A DNA stretch of 64,000 nt from Ctenosaura bakeri (lineage: Eukaryota; Chordata; Lepidosauria; Squamata; Iguanidae): assembly GCA_948474755.1 (NCBI GenBank), contig CAOLHI010001314.1, forward strand, positions 248,001 through 312,000. Direction: 5' to 3'. The position numbers were made by a program, and so were the translations under genes. The notes under the pieces are model-generated. The model made no database searches and was not told the DNA's origin. It saw nothing but the letters and a program-made list of their open reading frames with translations. Shown here piece after piece: positions 29,645 through 41,664 of this stretch (the stretch's first letter is position 1; each line of letters begins with the position of its first letter).

Positions 29645-30554
29645 GGTTACCTTGTTTACTGGGGGTCCCGGGAGGGACACCTATATGCGTTCTCAATTAA
29701 CTAAGTTTGGGGAAATTAGCTAGAGCACAAGTTAGCAATGCGAGAGGCAGGGCAACGCAGTGGAATCTTTTACCCAATGTCTACGGGGTCAGGCCAAGCC
29801 AAGGAGCACACCAAGTTATAAGAATAATAGAGATTTTTATTAAATACAGACAAACAGTGTATGCAACACACTCACACAGATAACTATAGAAAATAAAGGT
29901 TGGAGTGGGACAGAGGGAATTTTTGAGAGGGATTGTTGAATTGGGTAATACGACACCTGTCCTGAAGCCTGGATAGATCACTGCGAAGGTCTGAAGTTGC
30001 GCGGTCTCAGCCAATATGATCGAGGGGAAGGCTCAACAAGCAGAGCGGCAGCAAGACAGGATGGAAGTCCGAAGTGATCTGAGGATGGTCTCAGAATCAG
30101 GGTTTTTTATAGGGACAAATGTAACCGCAGGCTATTCCATACTTGGGGAAAACAATGAGTTTTGGGCGCAAGACAAAGCTTTGGAAAGGTCAAAATTTAA
30201 CATGATTGAGTTAGGTCCGAACTGACAAAGAGGTAGCCAGTATGCAAATACTCAGTGCTTGACATTTGAGTATTCAGCTTGCCAAGTTGCCTGCTCGGGG
30301 CAGGGAGTTCTTTGTAAGCAGCGTGCATACATAATGAGGGTGTTTGCAGAGAGGTCTCCTAAAGCAGTGATCTGGCTATTTCTGGCTTGCCTGTATTGTG
30401 TTGGGATATTGCAGCGTTTGATGGCCGAGCCTAGTTCTGTGCTTGTCCAGGGGCCTCACAAACGTGTTGAGAGGGGTGGTGGAAGAGAGCCAAATTATTG
30501 ATATCAAAATGATATCTATATCACCTTAAATGCAGCCCAGCCATGGCAGTAACA
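29645..30554 (-). mobile_element. Solo LTR, relative of family A, ACTA duplication
   Basis: 910 bp beginning GGTTACC and ending GTAACA. Perfect 4-bp duplication ACTA (29,641-29,644 and 30,555-30,558). Related to the LTR at 33,127 around its polyadenylation region (AATAAA on the minus strand near 29,840). The 4-bp duplication fits ERV1 or Ty3/gypsy. Open frames inside are not gag/pol/env-like. Confidence 0.75.
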
Positions 30555-30894
30555 ACTATGTTATTTGTATATAGCATCTAAAAGTGTTATTTCTATTCAG
30601 CACTCTTATATAGCACCTAAAAGTTTTTCCAGATGTAACAATACAGGGACTTTTTGAGAATATCAATGTTCTCTGCCTAACAGAAGAGGAATTCATTTTG
30701 AACAGGACCGGCACAACCTCGGTCTCATAGGAAGTTACTTTTCTGTTGCTAATGGAGTTGAAATGTTCTTGTCTGTCTTTTATTGCTTTTTTGTCCCTGG
30801 TCTCCACATGGCCAAGAAGGGCAGTGGCCTTGACCTGTACTGAAGTCCCTCCAGAACAACTGAACACCAATAGAAATAATACAAAATGATTCAA

Positions 30895-31110
30895 AACGTA
30901 AGCCTATGACTCTGTCTTTATTAGCTTTCTTTTCCTGTAAGATGTTTAAAACATCTTTTGCCTGATGAAGAAGCCAGTGGAGCTTTGAAAGCCTGGCTGG
31001 TGTATTTTGTGCATTTCAGCTGGCCAGTATAAGTATCATGCTTTTGTGGATTTTGGATTTTATTACATTTTGTTTAATAGCCAACGCAGCTACCTGTAAA
31101 TACATTTCCA
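30895..31110 (+). repeat. Retroelement 3'-end-like repeat
   Basis: GCCTGATGAAGAAGCCAGTG..GAGCTTTGAAAGCC followed by a CCAACGCAGCTACC-like stretch resembles the 3' end of a reptile LINE or Penelope-like element. Family uncertain. Confidence 0.35.
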
Positions 31111-31220
31111 ATGAGTGGAGGAAGCACTGCAGATTTTATCAGGGAAAAATCCTGGGATCCAGTTCTCATCTGTGTATGGTGAAGTTATCACACGTTTTCT
31201 ATAACTGTTGGGGATATATT

Positions 31221-31801
31221 CATACTCTCCAATATGTCACAGGTGAAAAATGGGACATGGGTGTCCAAACAATGGCCATTTCCGCACTACACTGTTATGG
31301 TGCTATTACTCCACTTTCAACACCCTGTGGAATTCTGGGGTTTGTAGTTTCCTGAGTTTCTCAGCCAGAGCTCTCTGGCTGAGAATTCTAAAGGCCCCTC
31401 CTTAAACTTCAAACCCCAGGATTCCAGAGGATGTTGAAAGTGGAATAATAGCCCTATAACAGTGTAGTGTGGAAATGGCCAACATCAGAGACTGGCCAAG
31501 ATGGCAAAAGTTTTTAATGAGGAAGAAGACACAATTTTGGCAAGCTTGCAGGAATTTGCTTTTACCTGAGCTTCCTTGTAAGGTCCAAATTGTTCCACTC
31601 CTCTTCTCTGTCCATTGCTTACTTAATTGAGTGCAAACTACTTTTACACTCCAAATTCAGTTTATAGCAATTGAAGTAAGATGAGGACAAAGGTGGTAAG
31701 TGGGAGGAGAAACTGAGACATTTTAAAAGCAACTGAAAAAGTGAGATGACAGAGGATTAATTTGGACTGTCCCCCTCAAATCGGGACAGTTGGAAGGGAT
31801 G
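31221..31801 (+). mobile_element. Family X dispersed element, copy 4, interrupted by a palindromic MITE
   Basis: Starts CATACTCTCCAATATG, ends ACAGTTGGAAGGGATG. Alignment to copy 1 shows CAACATCAGA continuous except for the MITE at 31,274-31,480. Confidence 0.68.
31274..31480. mobile_element. Palindromic GGCC-family MITE, long form, nested in family X
   Basis: Long form with the middle CCAGAGCTCTCTGGCTGAGA. Flanks AAT / AAC; the empty site inferred from copy 1 is CAACATCAG, supporting a 3-bp duplication. Confidence 0.88.
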
Positions 31802-33122
31802 TAAATTAAAGAACCAAAAGGACATTCAAGATGCTTGTGGCTTCCTGGCAGCCAACCTTACTGTGAATTGTTTATTTAGTTATTCATTAAAGTAATACCT
31901 GCCTTTTCCCTGAGATGGGATTCAAGGCAGTTTACAACCATTTTAAAAAGATTAAGCTGAAACATGAGTTTACAAGAGTTTAAAAAAGAATTAACGATAC
32001 AATCCTTCCTCTACGTTTGTGGTTTTAACCTTTGCAAATTTGATGATTTGCAAAGCGTGCACATTTTGTTGGGTGTAGAGAGGGAAGGCAAGCCTCTAGA
32101 CAAAAGGCAAGTGAAGCGGAGGGGGGAGCATGTGTGCACACCTTCCTTATCCCCTCCAGAGTTTCCCCTGCCATTCCCTTGCATCTGACCCCAGCACACA
32201 AAAGGCAAAGGAATGGGAGGGGGATGATGGAGAGGAGTTATTTGTGTTTTTTTTTACTTTTGCTAGGGTTCTGCACCCCAAACCTTCATGAATGTGAGGA
32301 GGCTGCTGTATTATTTTAAAAACGATGAATAAAAACAGTTAAAAACCTTTAAGATGTGTCTAAAACATAGTTTCCAGTAAAAGATTAAAAATACAGTAGA
32401 GCACTTACCACGTACCTACTACTGCCCTATAAATAAAATTCAAATGCCTGCTGTCTTCACCTGCTGGCAGAAGGAGAGCAAGGAGGGGGCAACTGGACCT
32501 CCTGCGGAATGGAGTTCCACAGCATGGGAGCAGCTACTGAGAAGATTCTCATTCAGGTCTTCACCAAATGCTCCTGTGTAGGTGGTAGGGCTCAGGAAAC
32601 CCCCCCCCCCGGATCTTAAAACTCGTGCTGGGAGATACAGTCTTTCAAATAGTCTGGATCCAAGCTGTGAATTAATAAAGAATAGAATTAATAAAGCACT
32701 GAAACCAGGCCTCCATTTGGAAGGGGAAAGAGAAAGGGCAACCTAACCTAAGTATGCCACTTCTTTCAAGCACAATCACATTTCCTTCTTCCATTTCTCT
32801 GCAACTTCCTGCATGTCAATCATGCTGACTTCCACAGCACAGCTTCATGGCAGAAGGTATCTTTGCTGAGCCATCCCTTTCAGAGATCAACAGCATCTGG
32901 ACAAACCATACGCTATTAGGACAATCAGTGGGAACAGGGTGTCAGAAAGAAATCACATACAGCAAACATCTAGAGGACATGTCCTAGTAGAAGAGTTTCT
33001 ATGTGGAAAATTGCTCAGATGATGGTATGAAATTGTCTTTCCTCATCATGCAATAAGGAATCTCAGTCAGGGACTGGCCAGCCTAGGGGCTATGGGCTAT
33101 AGAGTGGCGCATTAGCTGGTTG
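31802..33122. other. Intergenic: LINE 3'-UTR-like repeat and unrecognised sequence
   Basis: 31,870-32,600 resembles the repeat at 12,620 (GGGATTCAAGGCAGTTTACAA; GAATGGAGTTCCACAGC). A C10 run lies at about 32,600. The rest is unassigned. Confidence 0.4.
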
Positions 33123-33126
33123 CCAT

Positions 33127-34027
33127 TGTTACCCTGATTTCTGGGGTCCTTTGGAGGACACCTCAATGTGCGCCACGTGATGGGGAATGGAAACCAGCCA
33201 GAGCATGAGCAATAGCAATGCGAGAGGCAGGGTAACCTAACAGGGTCTTTTTACCCAGTCTTTACAAGGTTAGGCCAAGCCAAAAACCAAATGAAAATGT
33301 CTAATAAATGATTTTATTGACTGAAAGTCTCATGCACCAACACAATCACTCACACACTCACTCAACATCTATTAAGAAGCAAAAGAGAGGAAACAGGACA
33401 GGGGAATATTGAAGAGGTTGTAGCTGGGGTAATACTGCACCTTTTCCTGAAGTCCTTGGTCCGGGAAAAACAGCGGAGAAGTGAGACTCAGCACGGAGAA
33501 GGCTGAGGGGATCACTCAACGGACGGAGCAACGGTCTGCTTGGATGACCAGGAGCGATCCAAAGAACCGCTCAAAAACTGGGACTATTTGTAGGGGAGAA
33601 AGTACCTGGAGGGCTGATCCCTTCCCGAGGAGAACAATGGGTGTTGCAGCAAGAACGAAGCTCCACAATGGTAACTTCGTTTGCGTGATGGGATTACAAG
33701 GTGTTGCCAAAGTCTCAGGATCTTCGGCTGCGTCTGGTTGTGGTGTGACTTCGTGTAAATGGTCCTTGCCGGATAGGATATTTGCTCAACTTGGGCAAGC
33801 ATGCTAATCTTCTCAAGTCGGCTTCTTGGGGCTGAGGACCCTTTGGGTTTACACACCTTGAGGTCTCCTGGGGCTACGTGACTGGGGATTTTACTGGCCT
33901 GACCTGGTTTTTGGTCGTTCAACCATGACTGCCTACGTGCCTATCTGGGCGACCTCTCAGGCACATGGAATCATGTTTAATATCAAAATTGTAGACCCCG
34001 GGATGGGGTTTTTCCAGTGGAGTAACA
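33127..34027 (-). mobile_element. Solo LTR, family A, CCAT duplication
   Basis: 901 bp with TGTTAC...GTAACA ends and a perfect 4-bp duplication CCAT (33,123-33,126 and 34,028-34,031). Reverse-complement homologue of 36,336-37,185. No internal retroviral region, so a solo LTR. The promoter-like TACAAATAGTCCC and AATAAA on the minus strand give orientation. Confidence 0.85.
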
Positions 34028-34623
34028 CCATGACAGGCAAATTCATTCATGAGGGATCTAATCCCACTGTCATGTTGAATCAGGTCTCATGAAACAGGAA
34101 CAGAGAAACCTCAAATCAAATCCTTTCTTGGCCACAAAATCTACTGGATGTCTTTGATTCATTACCTTTCATCCTAAATTACTTCATAGTGAATATTCTG
34201 AAGTAACCATGGGAAATCAGCTGCCTTCACAGAAGAAAAGCAGGGTAAAAGGGAGGAGAAATTGGTTTCTCTTTAGGGACCCCTTTCCATGCTGAATTCT
34301 CAGCCAATAACTAGTATAATGGAAACTCAGTGGGTTGCAAAAGATGCTCAGGCACACGCTCAGTTCATGCTTGGCACCAACGAGACCTACAAGGCACAAC
34401 AGCTCTGAACAAATCATTCACCCAAGAAACTGAATTTTAGAGGAGGAGATGGCTTTTAAAGGAACTTGTGCCTCAGCCTTCCTCAATCAGATCTCCTCTT
34501 GCTTCTTCAGACTACAGTCCTCTTCACCTTAACCAGTGCATGCCAGCTGGGAACAGTATGAGTTATAATCAAACACATTTAGAGGGCAGCATATCAGAGA
34601 AGCTGGTCATGTGTCATCCAAAA

Positions 34624-35571
34624 TGTGAGTAACTCAGAGATCCAGCCATGATGCCAGTAGCTCCATGAAAAGATGGGGAACGTTAGCTCAAATTAGGAGC
34701 CCTGCAAGAGGGGATAACCAACCAAGATCTTTTACATCTATATTTACCAGTACTTCTGTAGGGGAGAACCAGCCAGAGACCCAAAAATAAGCTTAACTGT
34801 TTTACTGGAGGAATTGCAGTTATGCACACAAGATCCAAGCAGTCATGCAATCATGCAAGGTTAACTGGAGGATATAGGAGGAAAATTTTGGATAGCAAGA
34901 TTTCAGGATGAAGTGGGTGATATTTGCCAATCCAGAAGAGCAGTGAAGAAGACAATGTGGCTTAGAGACAAATCTAAGGACAGTACCCAATCGGGAATTG
35001 GAGCAGCAAAGTGGCAATCAGCAATCAGTGTACTGTGAGTTAACTGGCCTAAAACTGGGGTCTAAATATTCTATTTCTACCTGGAGGGTGAGGGTGTTAA
35101 TGACTCTCTGGCTGAGTAAACAATGTAGTTCACAGAATGATCAATGAGGTCCAGAATGGGCTAATGACAAAAGACTAATAACTGTCCTGATAGCTCAGTG
35201 CTTCTTGGACAGGTCTGCAGACAAAACGGAATCTTGCTTGGTCAGAGAGAGAGGGGTTAAGACAATCAGCCATCTTGTGGGAATCTTCCAGACTCTATTG
35301 TCTTGAAGGTTGAGTTGTTAAGGATAACTGCAAGCCTATTATCACTGGAGTTTCCTGGTGATTTTCCTACTATGACCTGGCTACACCTGGAGGTTTTTTC
35401 TGACCTAATCCACAGTGCATGCGTTCGGCCAGCCTTCTCCTCTTATCCAGCCCGGCCATACAGCCACAGCAAGGTATGTTTTATATTTATGCCAGTTAAT
35501 ATATTTTGACACTAAAATCATATTTTGCCAATTAAACCACATCAAAGTGTGGGATGTACAGCCTGGTAACA
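34624..35571 (-). mobile_element. Solo LTR, family B
   Basis: About 950 bp, homologous to 8,063-8,933. The right end CCTGGTAACA is the LTR start on the minus strand. No convincing target duplication. Not coding. Confidence 0.65.
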
Positions 35572-36177
35572 CATGCTGCTGCTCATCTGCCATCATATCA
35601 CCCCCAGTGAGTTTCTCCGGATTCTGAGTGCACGGTTTGAAATTATCCAGATGATTCTCTTTATTAAAATGGATGCCACATCAACTCAGGGTCTGGATGT
35701 TAATTGTTCCTTTCTAAGAACTCTACAGCAGAGAGTTGAATATGTACTATCCTTTAATTTTCATGCATTTTGCAAATTAATCAATTTCCAGCATATTAAC
35801 AGCATGGCTTAAAAGACTGAAAATATTAGAGCAACCATGCTGGATCAGACCAAGCTAGACTATCCATATTCCTCCGGAAGCCTACAAGCACATTGTGATG
35901 GCATCAGCCCTCTCCCACTGTTGTTCTCCAGCACACTGCCTATGAATATGGAAGCTCTATTTAGCCAGTAATTATTATTTGTACTGATAACATTTTTTTA
36001 GCCATTATGTTTTGTTCTTTTTAAGTATGGTGACAAAAGCTGACCTATCTTCAGGCCTAGTTTAAACAGGATTACCTAAAATAAGGAAGCCTTAATGTTA
36101 ATCCCAACCAGAGAAGACCCTAGAGGAGATTACTCGGAAACTGATATATAAATTCCATTAATTCATTGGATCTACCC
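35572..36177. other. Unrecognised intergenic sequence
   Basis: AT-rich; no named feature. Confidence 0.4.
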
Positions 36178-36335
36178 TAGCACAGTGTTGTGATTTGAGT
36201 GTTAGGTTGGCACTCTGGGAGACCAAGATTCAAGTCTTTACTTAGCCATGGAAACCCACTGGGTGACTTTGGGGAAGTTACACACTCTCAGCCTCAGAAG
36301 AAGGCAAAGGAAAATCTCTTCCAAAGAAATTGTAT

Positions 36336-37185
36336 TGTTACCCCACTGGTAAACCCTGTCCCGGGGTCTACAATTTTGATATTAAAATATGATTCAATGT
36401 GCCCGAGAGAGGTCGCCCAGATGGGCACATAGGCAGGCATGGTCGAACGATTGATAACCAGGTCAGGCCAGTAAAATTCCCCAGTCATGGAACCCCAGGA
36501 GACCTCAAGCTGTGCAAACCCAGAGTAGACAAAGGGTCCTCAGCCCCTGAGAAGCCAACTTGAGGGGATTAGCTTGTTTGCCCCAAGTTGAGCACCAATA
36601 GCAATAAAATCCTATCAGGCAAGGACCATTTACATAAAGTCGTACCACAACCCAATGCAACCTAAGATCCTGAGACTTTGGCAACACCTCGTAATCCCAT
36701 CATGCAAAGGAAGTTGCCATTGTGGAGCTTCTTTCTCGTTGCAACACCCATTGTTCTCCCCGGGAAAGGATTAGCCCTCCAGGTACCTTTCCCCTACAAA
36801 TAGTCCCAGTTTTTGAGAATTTCTTTGGATCACTCCCGGTCATCTCAGCTGACCGTTTCTGTGTCCGTTGAGTAATCCCCTCAGCCCTCTCTGTGCTGAG
36901 CTCTACTTCTTTGCTGTTCTTCCTCTCTTTTGCTTCTTAATAGGTCTTGAGTGAGTGTGTGAGTGATTGTGTTGATGCGGGAGACTTTCATTCAATAAAA
37001 TCATTTATTGGACATCTTCGTTTGGTTTTTGGCTTGACCTGACCCCATAAAAACTGCGTTAAAAGACCCTGTTAGGTTACCCTGCCTCTTGCATTGCTAT
37101 TGCTCGTGCTCTGGCTAGTTTCCATTCCCCATCACATGGAGCACACTAAGGCGTCACCCACAGGATCACAGAAATCAGGGTAACA
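36336..37185 (+). mobile_element. Solo LTR, family A, nested in a SINE
   Basis: 850 bp with TGTTAC...GTAACA ends. Flanks GTAT / GTAC (one mismatch). In this orientation a TACAAATAGTCCC promoter-like site (36,797) precedes AATAAA (about 36,995), as expected of U3-R-U5 order. No internal coding region. Confidence 0.85.
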
Positions 37186-37222
37186 GTACCAAGGAAACCT
37201 TCAATATGATTACCATGAGTAT

Positions 37223-37307
37223 GGCCATTTCCACACTAGCCTGTTATAGCGTGATGATTCCACTTTCAACATCCTCTGGAATCCTGGGGTTTGCAGTTTC
37301 GGAAGGG
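37223..37307. mobile_element. Palindromic GGCC-family MITE, left arm, interrupted by CR1
   Basis: Left arm GGCCATTTCCACACTAGCCTG to GCAGTTTCGG. The matching right arm is at 41,665-41,701. Preceding triplet TAT. Confidence 0.88.
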
Positions 37308-37629
37308 GAAAGAGCAGAGGAAAGAACAGAGGAGAGCTGGGCCTGTGAAGACATCTTAGACCAGGTGTGTTTTAGAGGCTTGTTTTTTTGCTGTGCTTGT
37401 TTTTGCTGTGCTTGTGGGACCTTGCTTGTAATTTGCTTGCTATTGTTTGCTGGCTATTGTGCTGGCCGTGGGCTCTGCCTGATCACACGGTCTGACTAAC
37501 AAGGGGGAGGAGGCAGCTAGCGGGGAGGAGCTTTATTAGGAGCTACCAACGGCAAGCGCCTTCGGCGCGCGCACTTGAACTCCTTTACTTTCTCGAGCTT
37601 CTCCTGTACTACTCTCTGTAGTTTCAAGG
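37308..37629 (+). other. CR1 5' UTR
   Basis: About 320 bp between the interrupted palindromic element and ORF1, with runs such as TTTGCTGTGCTTG repeated near 37,385-37,420. It should carry the internal polymerase II promoter of the LINE, but no motif can be assigned. Confidence 0.6.
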
Positions 37630-38661
37630 ATGGAAGGAGAGGGAGCTGCTGTAGTCACCTGTAATACTTGTGGCATGTTCCTTTTCTTGCCACAAGAGGT
37701 TCTTGGATACACCTGCACCAAGTGCAAGCTGGTCACCTTCTTGGAGGAGAAGGTTCGCCAGCTGGAGGCACGAGTTTCTTATCTCTACCTTATCAGGGAA
37801 GGGGAGGAGTTTTTGGATAGGGATGAGAAGACCTACCGGAACTCCAAATACACGGAGGAGCTGCCAGATCAGGAAGCCAGTACGCAGCGCCAGGAAACGG
37901 AGGCTTGGGCAAATGTCACACGGAGGAGTAAAAGGACCAAAAAGGTAACAGAGACTCTTAACCTACACAATCGCTTTGATGTACTTGGACTTACAGACAA
38001 AGAGGAGCACTACGCAGAGGGAACAGAATGTCAACAAGAAAGAATCCAACATCGGCAACAGGAACTAGATCAATGCTCCCAGACTCAACAGAATGCTCAG
38101 ACAGTCCTACTAAAACACGCTTATCGAGGAACCCAGGGGAAGCCTCAGAAGAGGCGAGTTCTGGTTGTTGGGGACTCTTTGCTAAGAGGAACTGAAACAG
38201 CAATCTGCAAAACGGACAAGCTCAATCGAGAGGTCTGTTGTCTTCCTGGGGCCAGGATCAACCACATAACGGAGAGGCTAACCAGGCTAGTCAAACCCAC
38301 TGACTATAAGCCCCTCATTTTGGTTCATGTCGGAACCAATGACACTGCGAGGAGCAGCTTAAACCACATTGCAAAGGACTACGAGCGTATGGGGACGAAG
38401 CTTAAGGACCTTGGTGTGCAGGTGGTCATTTCGTCTCTCCTCCCTGTTCAAGGATACGGCGCACGTAGGGACAGGGCAATAGTAGAGGTCAACAACTGGC
38501 TCCGCACATGGTGCCGCCAACAACGGTTTGGGTTTTTGGAACATGGCCTGAATTTCCATGAACATGGGCTTCTGGCGAGGGATGGGCTGCACCTCACAAA
38601 ACTGGGCAGGAATGTTTTTGCAAACAGTCTTGCAAGGAAGATTAAGAGGTCTTTAAACTAA
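37630..38661 (+). CDS. CR1 ORF1 protein: Cys-rich N-terminus plus SGNH esterase domain
   Basis: An uninterrupted 343-codon ORF, the first of the CR1 element. Residues 11, 14, 29 and 32 form a paired CxxC motif suggestive of zinc binding. It is followed by a short coiled-coil-like stretch (about 36-55) and a charged, Gln-rich linker. Residues 175-340 are an SGNH/GDSL hydrolase: VVGDSLLRG (Ser183), HVGTNDT (Asn237, Asp238) and DGLHLTKLG (Asp318, His321). CR1-group ORF1 proteins often carry such an esterase, thought to act in ribonucleoprotein assembly or lipid interaction. All catalytic residues are present. Start chosen at the first ATG of the open frame after the 5' UTR. Confidence 0.92.
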   Translation: MEGEGAAVVTCNTCGMFLFLPQEVLGYTCTKCKLVTFLEEKVRQLEARVSYLYLIREGEEFLDRDEKTYRNSKYTEELPDQEASTQRQETEAWANVTRRSKRTKKVTETLNLHNRFDVLGLTDKEEHYAEGTECQQERIQHRQQELDQCSQTQQNAQTVLLKHAYRGTQGKPQKRRVLVVGDSLLRGTETAICKTDKLNREVCCLPGARINHITERLTRLVKPTDYKPLILVHVGTNDTARSSLNHIAKDYERMGTKLKDLGVQVVISSLLPVQGYGARRDRAIVEVNNWLRTWCRQQRFGFLEHGLNFHEHGLLARDGLHLTKLGRNVFANSLARKIKRSLN

Positions 38662-38753
38662 GATCCACTGGGGAGGGAGACAATATTATTCAGGGCAAGG
38701 ACTCAGAGAACACAGGGGAAAAAGGCCCAAATGATACTGGACAAGTAGTACAA

Positions 38754-41578
38754 GTGGCCAATGGCGGGAGGAGTAGAATCAATAGTACAGGACTTGCAGG
38801 AAGGGCCCAGGGACTTAAGTGTCTCTACACTAATGCAAGGAGTATGGGAAACAAGCAGGATGAGCTTGTACTCCTAGTACTAGAAAATAAATACGATTTG
38901 ATAGGCATCACTGAGACCTGGTGGGATGAGTCTCATGACTGGAATATAGGAATAGAGGGGTATAGCCTGTTTTGTAAAAACAGACCAAACAAGAAAGGAG
39001 GAGGAGTAGCCTTGTATGTCAAGGATGTTTTCACCTGTGAAGAGATCCAGGACATAAACCCAGAAAGCCAGGTCGAGAGCATTTGGGTAAGAATTAAGGC
39101 AGCGAGAAACAATAGGGATATTCTGGTGGGGGTTTACTACAGACCTCCAACCCAGGCTGAGGACTTGGATGATGCCTTCCTCAACCAAATGACTGCACAT
39201 TCAAAGAGGAGGGATACAGTAATAATAGGAGATTTCAATTACCCAGATATATGCTGGCAGTCAAACTCTGCCAAGACAGCAAGGTCCAGCAAGTTTCTTG
39301 CTTGTCTTGCAGACAACTTCATGGTCCAGAAGGTGGAAGAGGCCACAAGGGGATCAAATATTCTAGATCTGGTCTTGACCAACAGGGATGACCTTGTGAA
39401 TGAGGTAGAAGTGGTTGGATCTTTAGGGGGGAGTGACCATGCCCTGTTGGAATTTAGCATTCAGTGGGAAGGAGAAGATAAGGGTAGCCAGACACTCATC
39501 TTAGATTTTAAAAAAGCGGACTTCTGTAAACTTAGGGAGCTACTGGCTGGAATTCCGTGGTCAGGAATAGTGAAAGGGAAAGGAGTTCAGGAGGCATGGG
39601 AGTTCCTTAAAAAGGAGATACTGAAGGCACAGTCTAAAACAGTGCCAATAAGGAGGAAAAATGGAAGGCATCTGAAGAAACCAGAATGGTTGACTAAAGA
39701 ACTCTCAGCTGAGCTAAGAGTTAAGAGAAACACTTATAGGAAATGGAAGAAGGGGAAACCACCAAAGAAGAATTTAAGCAAGTAGCCAGGAGATGTAGGG
39801 AGGAGGTCAGAAAGGCTAAAGCACAGAACGAACTTAGGCTGGCCAGAGACATTAAAAACAATAAAAAGGGTTTTTTTAAATATGTCCGCAACAAAAGGAA
39901 AAAGAAGGAGACAGTAGGGTCGCTACGCAGAGAAGATGGCGAATTACTCACAGGGGGAAGAGAAAAGGCAGAGCTACTTAACACCTTCTTTGCCTCCGTA
40001 TTTCCCCAGAAGGATACAAGCACTCAACCTGGCGGTTGGGGAGCGGGGGAGGAAGCAGAGGAAATGAGGCACATAATAGGTAGAGAGGTGGTACAGGAAT
40101 ACCTGGCCGCATTGGATGAATTCAAGTCTCCAGGGCCAGATGAATTGCATCCTAGGATATTAAAAGAGCTGGCAGAGGTCATTTCGGAACCGCTTGCTAT
40201 AATTTTTGAGAAATCTTGGAGGACAGGAGAAGTTCCAGCAGATTGGAAGAGAGCAAATGTTATCCCCATCTTCAAGAAGGGAAAAAAGAGGACCCAAATA
40301 ATTATCGCCCAGTCAGCCTGACATCAGTACCCAGAAAGATCCTGGAGCAGATCATTAAGCAGTCAGTTTCTAATCATTTAGAAAGCAATGTGGTAATCAC
40401 GAGAAGTCAACATGGATTTCTCAAAAATAAGTCATGCCAGACTAATCTTATCTCTTTTTATGATAAAGTTACTAGCTTGATAGATGAAGAGAATGCTGTG
40501 GATGTAGCATATCTCGATTTCAGTAAGGCCTTTGACAAAGTTTCCCATGACATTCTTGCAACGAAGCTAGTAAAATGTGGGCTGGACAGGGCTACTGTTA
40601 GTTGGATTTGTAATTGGTTGACCGACCGAACCCAAAGGGTGATCACGAATGGCTGCTTTTCATCCTGGAGAGAAGTGACTAGTGGGGTGCCACAGGGTTC
40701 TGTCCTAGGCCCAGTGCTGTTCAATATTTTTATCAATGACTTGGATGAAGGAATAGAGGGCATGGCTCATCAAATTTGCAGATGACACCAAATTGGGAGG
40801 GGTTGCTAATACGCCAGAGGACAGGATCAAAATGCAAAATGACCTAGATAGATTAGAGAGCTGGGCCAGGGCGAACAAAATGAAATTCAACAGAGAGAAA
40901 TGTAAGGTCCTACACTTAGGCAGAAATAATGGAATCCACAAATATAGGATGGCGGACACGTGGCTGGATAGCAGTACGTGTGAAAGGGATCTAGGAGTCT
41001 TCATAGACCACAAGCTGAACATGAGTCAGCAGTGTGATGCGGCAGCCAAGAAAGCCAATGCAATTCTCAGCTGCATCAATAGGAGTATGGTGTCTAGATC
41101 GAGGGAGGTACTGGTACCACTCTACTCTGCTTTGGTTAGACCCTATCTTGAATACTGTGTCCAGTTCTGGGCACCCCAATTCAAGAAGGATATTGACAAG
41201 CTGGAGCAAGTCCAGAGGAGGGCGACCAAAATGGTGAGAGGCCTGGAAGCCATGCCCTATGAGGATAGACTTAGAGAGCTGGGTATGTTTAGTCTGCAGA
41301 AGAGGAGGTTAAGAGGGGACATGATAGCCATGTTTAAATATTTGAAGGGATGCCACGTAGAGGAAGGAGGGGACTTGTTTTCTGCTGCTCCAGAGACCAG
41401 GACAAGGAGCAATGGATTCAAGCTGCAGGAAAGGAGATTCCACCTGAACCTCAGGAAGAACTTCCTGACAGTCAGGGCTGTCCGGCAGTGGAATCTGCTG
41501 CCTCGGAGTGTAGTGGAGGCTCCTTCCTTGGAGGTTTTTAAGCAGAGGCTTGATGGCCATCTGTCGGGATTGATTTGA
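38754..41578 (+). pseudogene. CR1 ORF2 (endonuclease-reverse transcriptase) with three single-base frameshifts
   Basis: Segment 38,754-39,785 encodes the APE-type endonuclease: CLYTNARS, GITETWWDES, GDFNYPDICW and GGSDHALLEF are all visible. A one-base loss in a G run near 39,740 moves the frame to the segment ending at 40,321. A one-base loss in an A run near 40,273 moves it again into the reverse transcriptase (motif [13 protein letters not shown], motif [15 protein letters not shown]). One extra G near 40,763 separates this from motif C FADDTK. The last frame runs to a stop at 41,578 and holds the C-terminal domain (FLTVRAVRQWNLLPRSVV). No other stops are seen, so the copy is either recently inactivated or affected by assembly indels. 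The frame has no ATG before the first endonuclease motif; the listed start is a GTG. Confidence 0.9.
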
Positions 41579-41664
41579 GGGTGTTCCTGCATGGCAGGGG
41601 GTTGGACTGGATGGCCTGTGTGGTCTCTTCCAACTCTGAATTTCTATGATTCTATGATTCTATG

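Larger units (their letters stand above)
37308..41664 (+). mobile_element. Nearly full-length CR1 LINE retrotransposon
   Basis: A 4.36-kb element with a 5' UTR of about 320 bp, ORF1, a short spacer, ORF2, a short 3' UTR of about 85 bp, and the terminal ATTCTATG repeats diagnostic of CR1. There is no poly(A) and no clear target duplication, both normal for CR1. It is inserted within a palindromic element whose left arm ends at about 37,307 and whose right arm resumes at about 41,665. It is by far the longest CR1 copy in the window and looks young. Exact 5' edge is uncertain by several bases. Confidence 0.93.
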
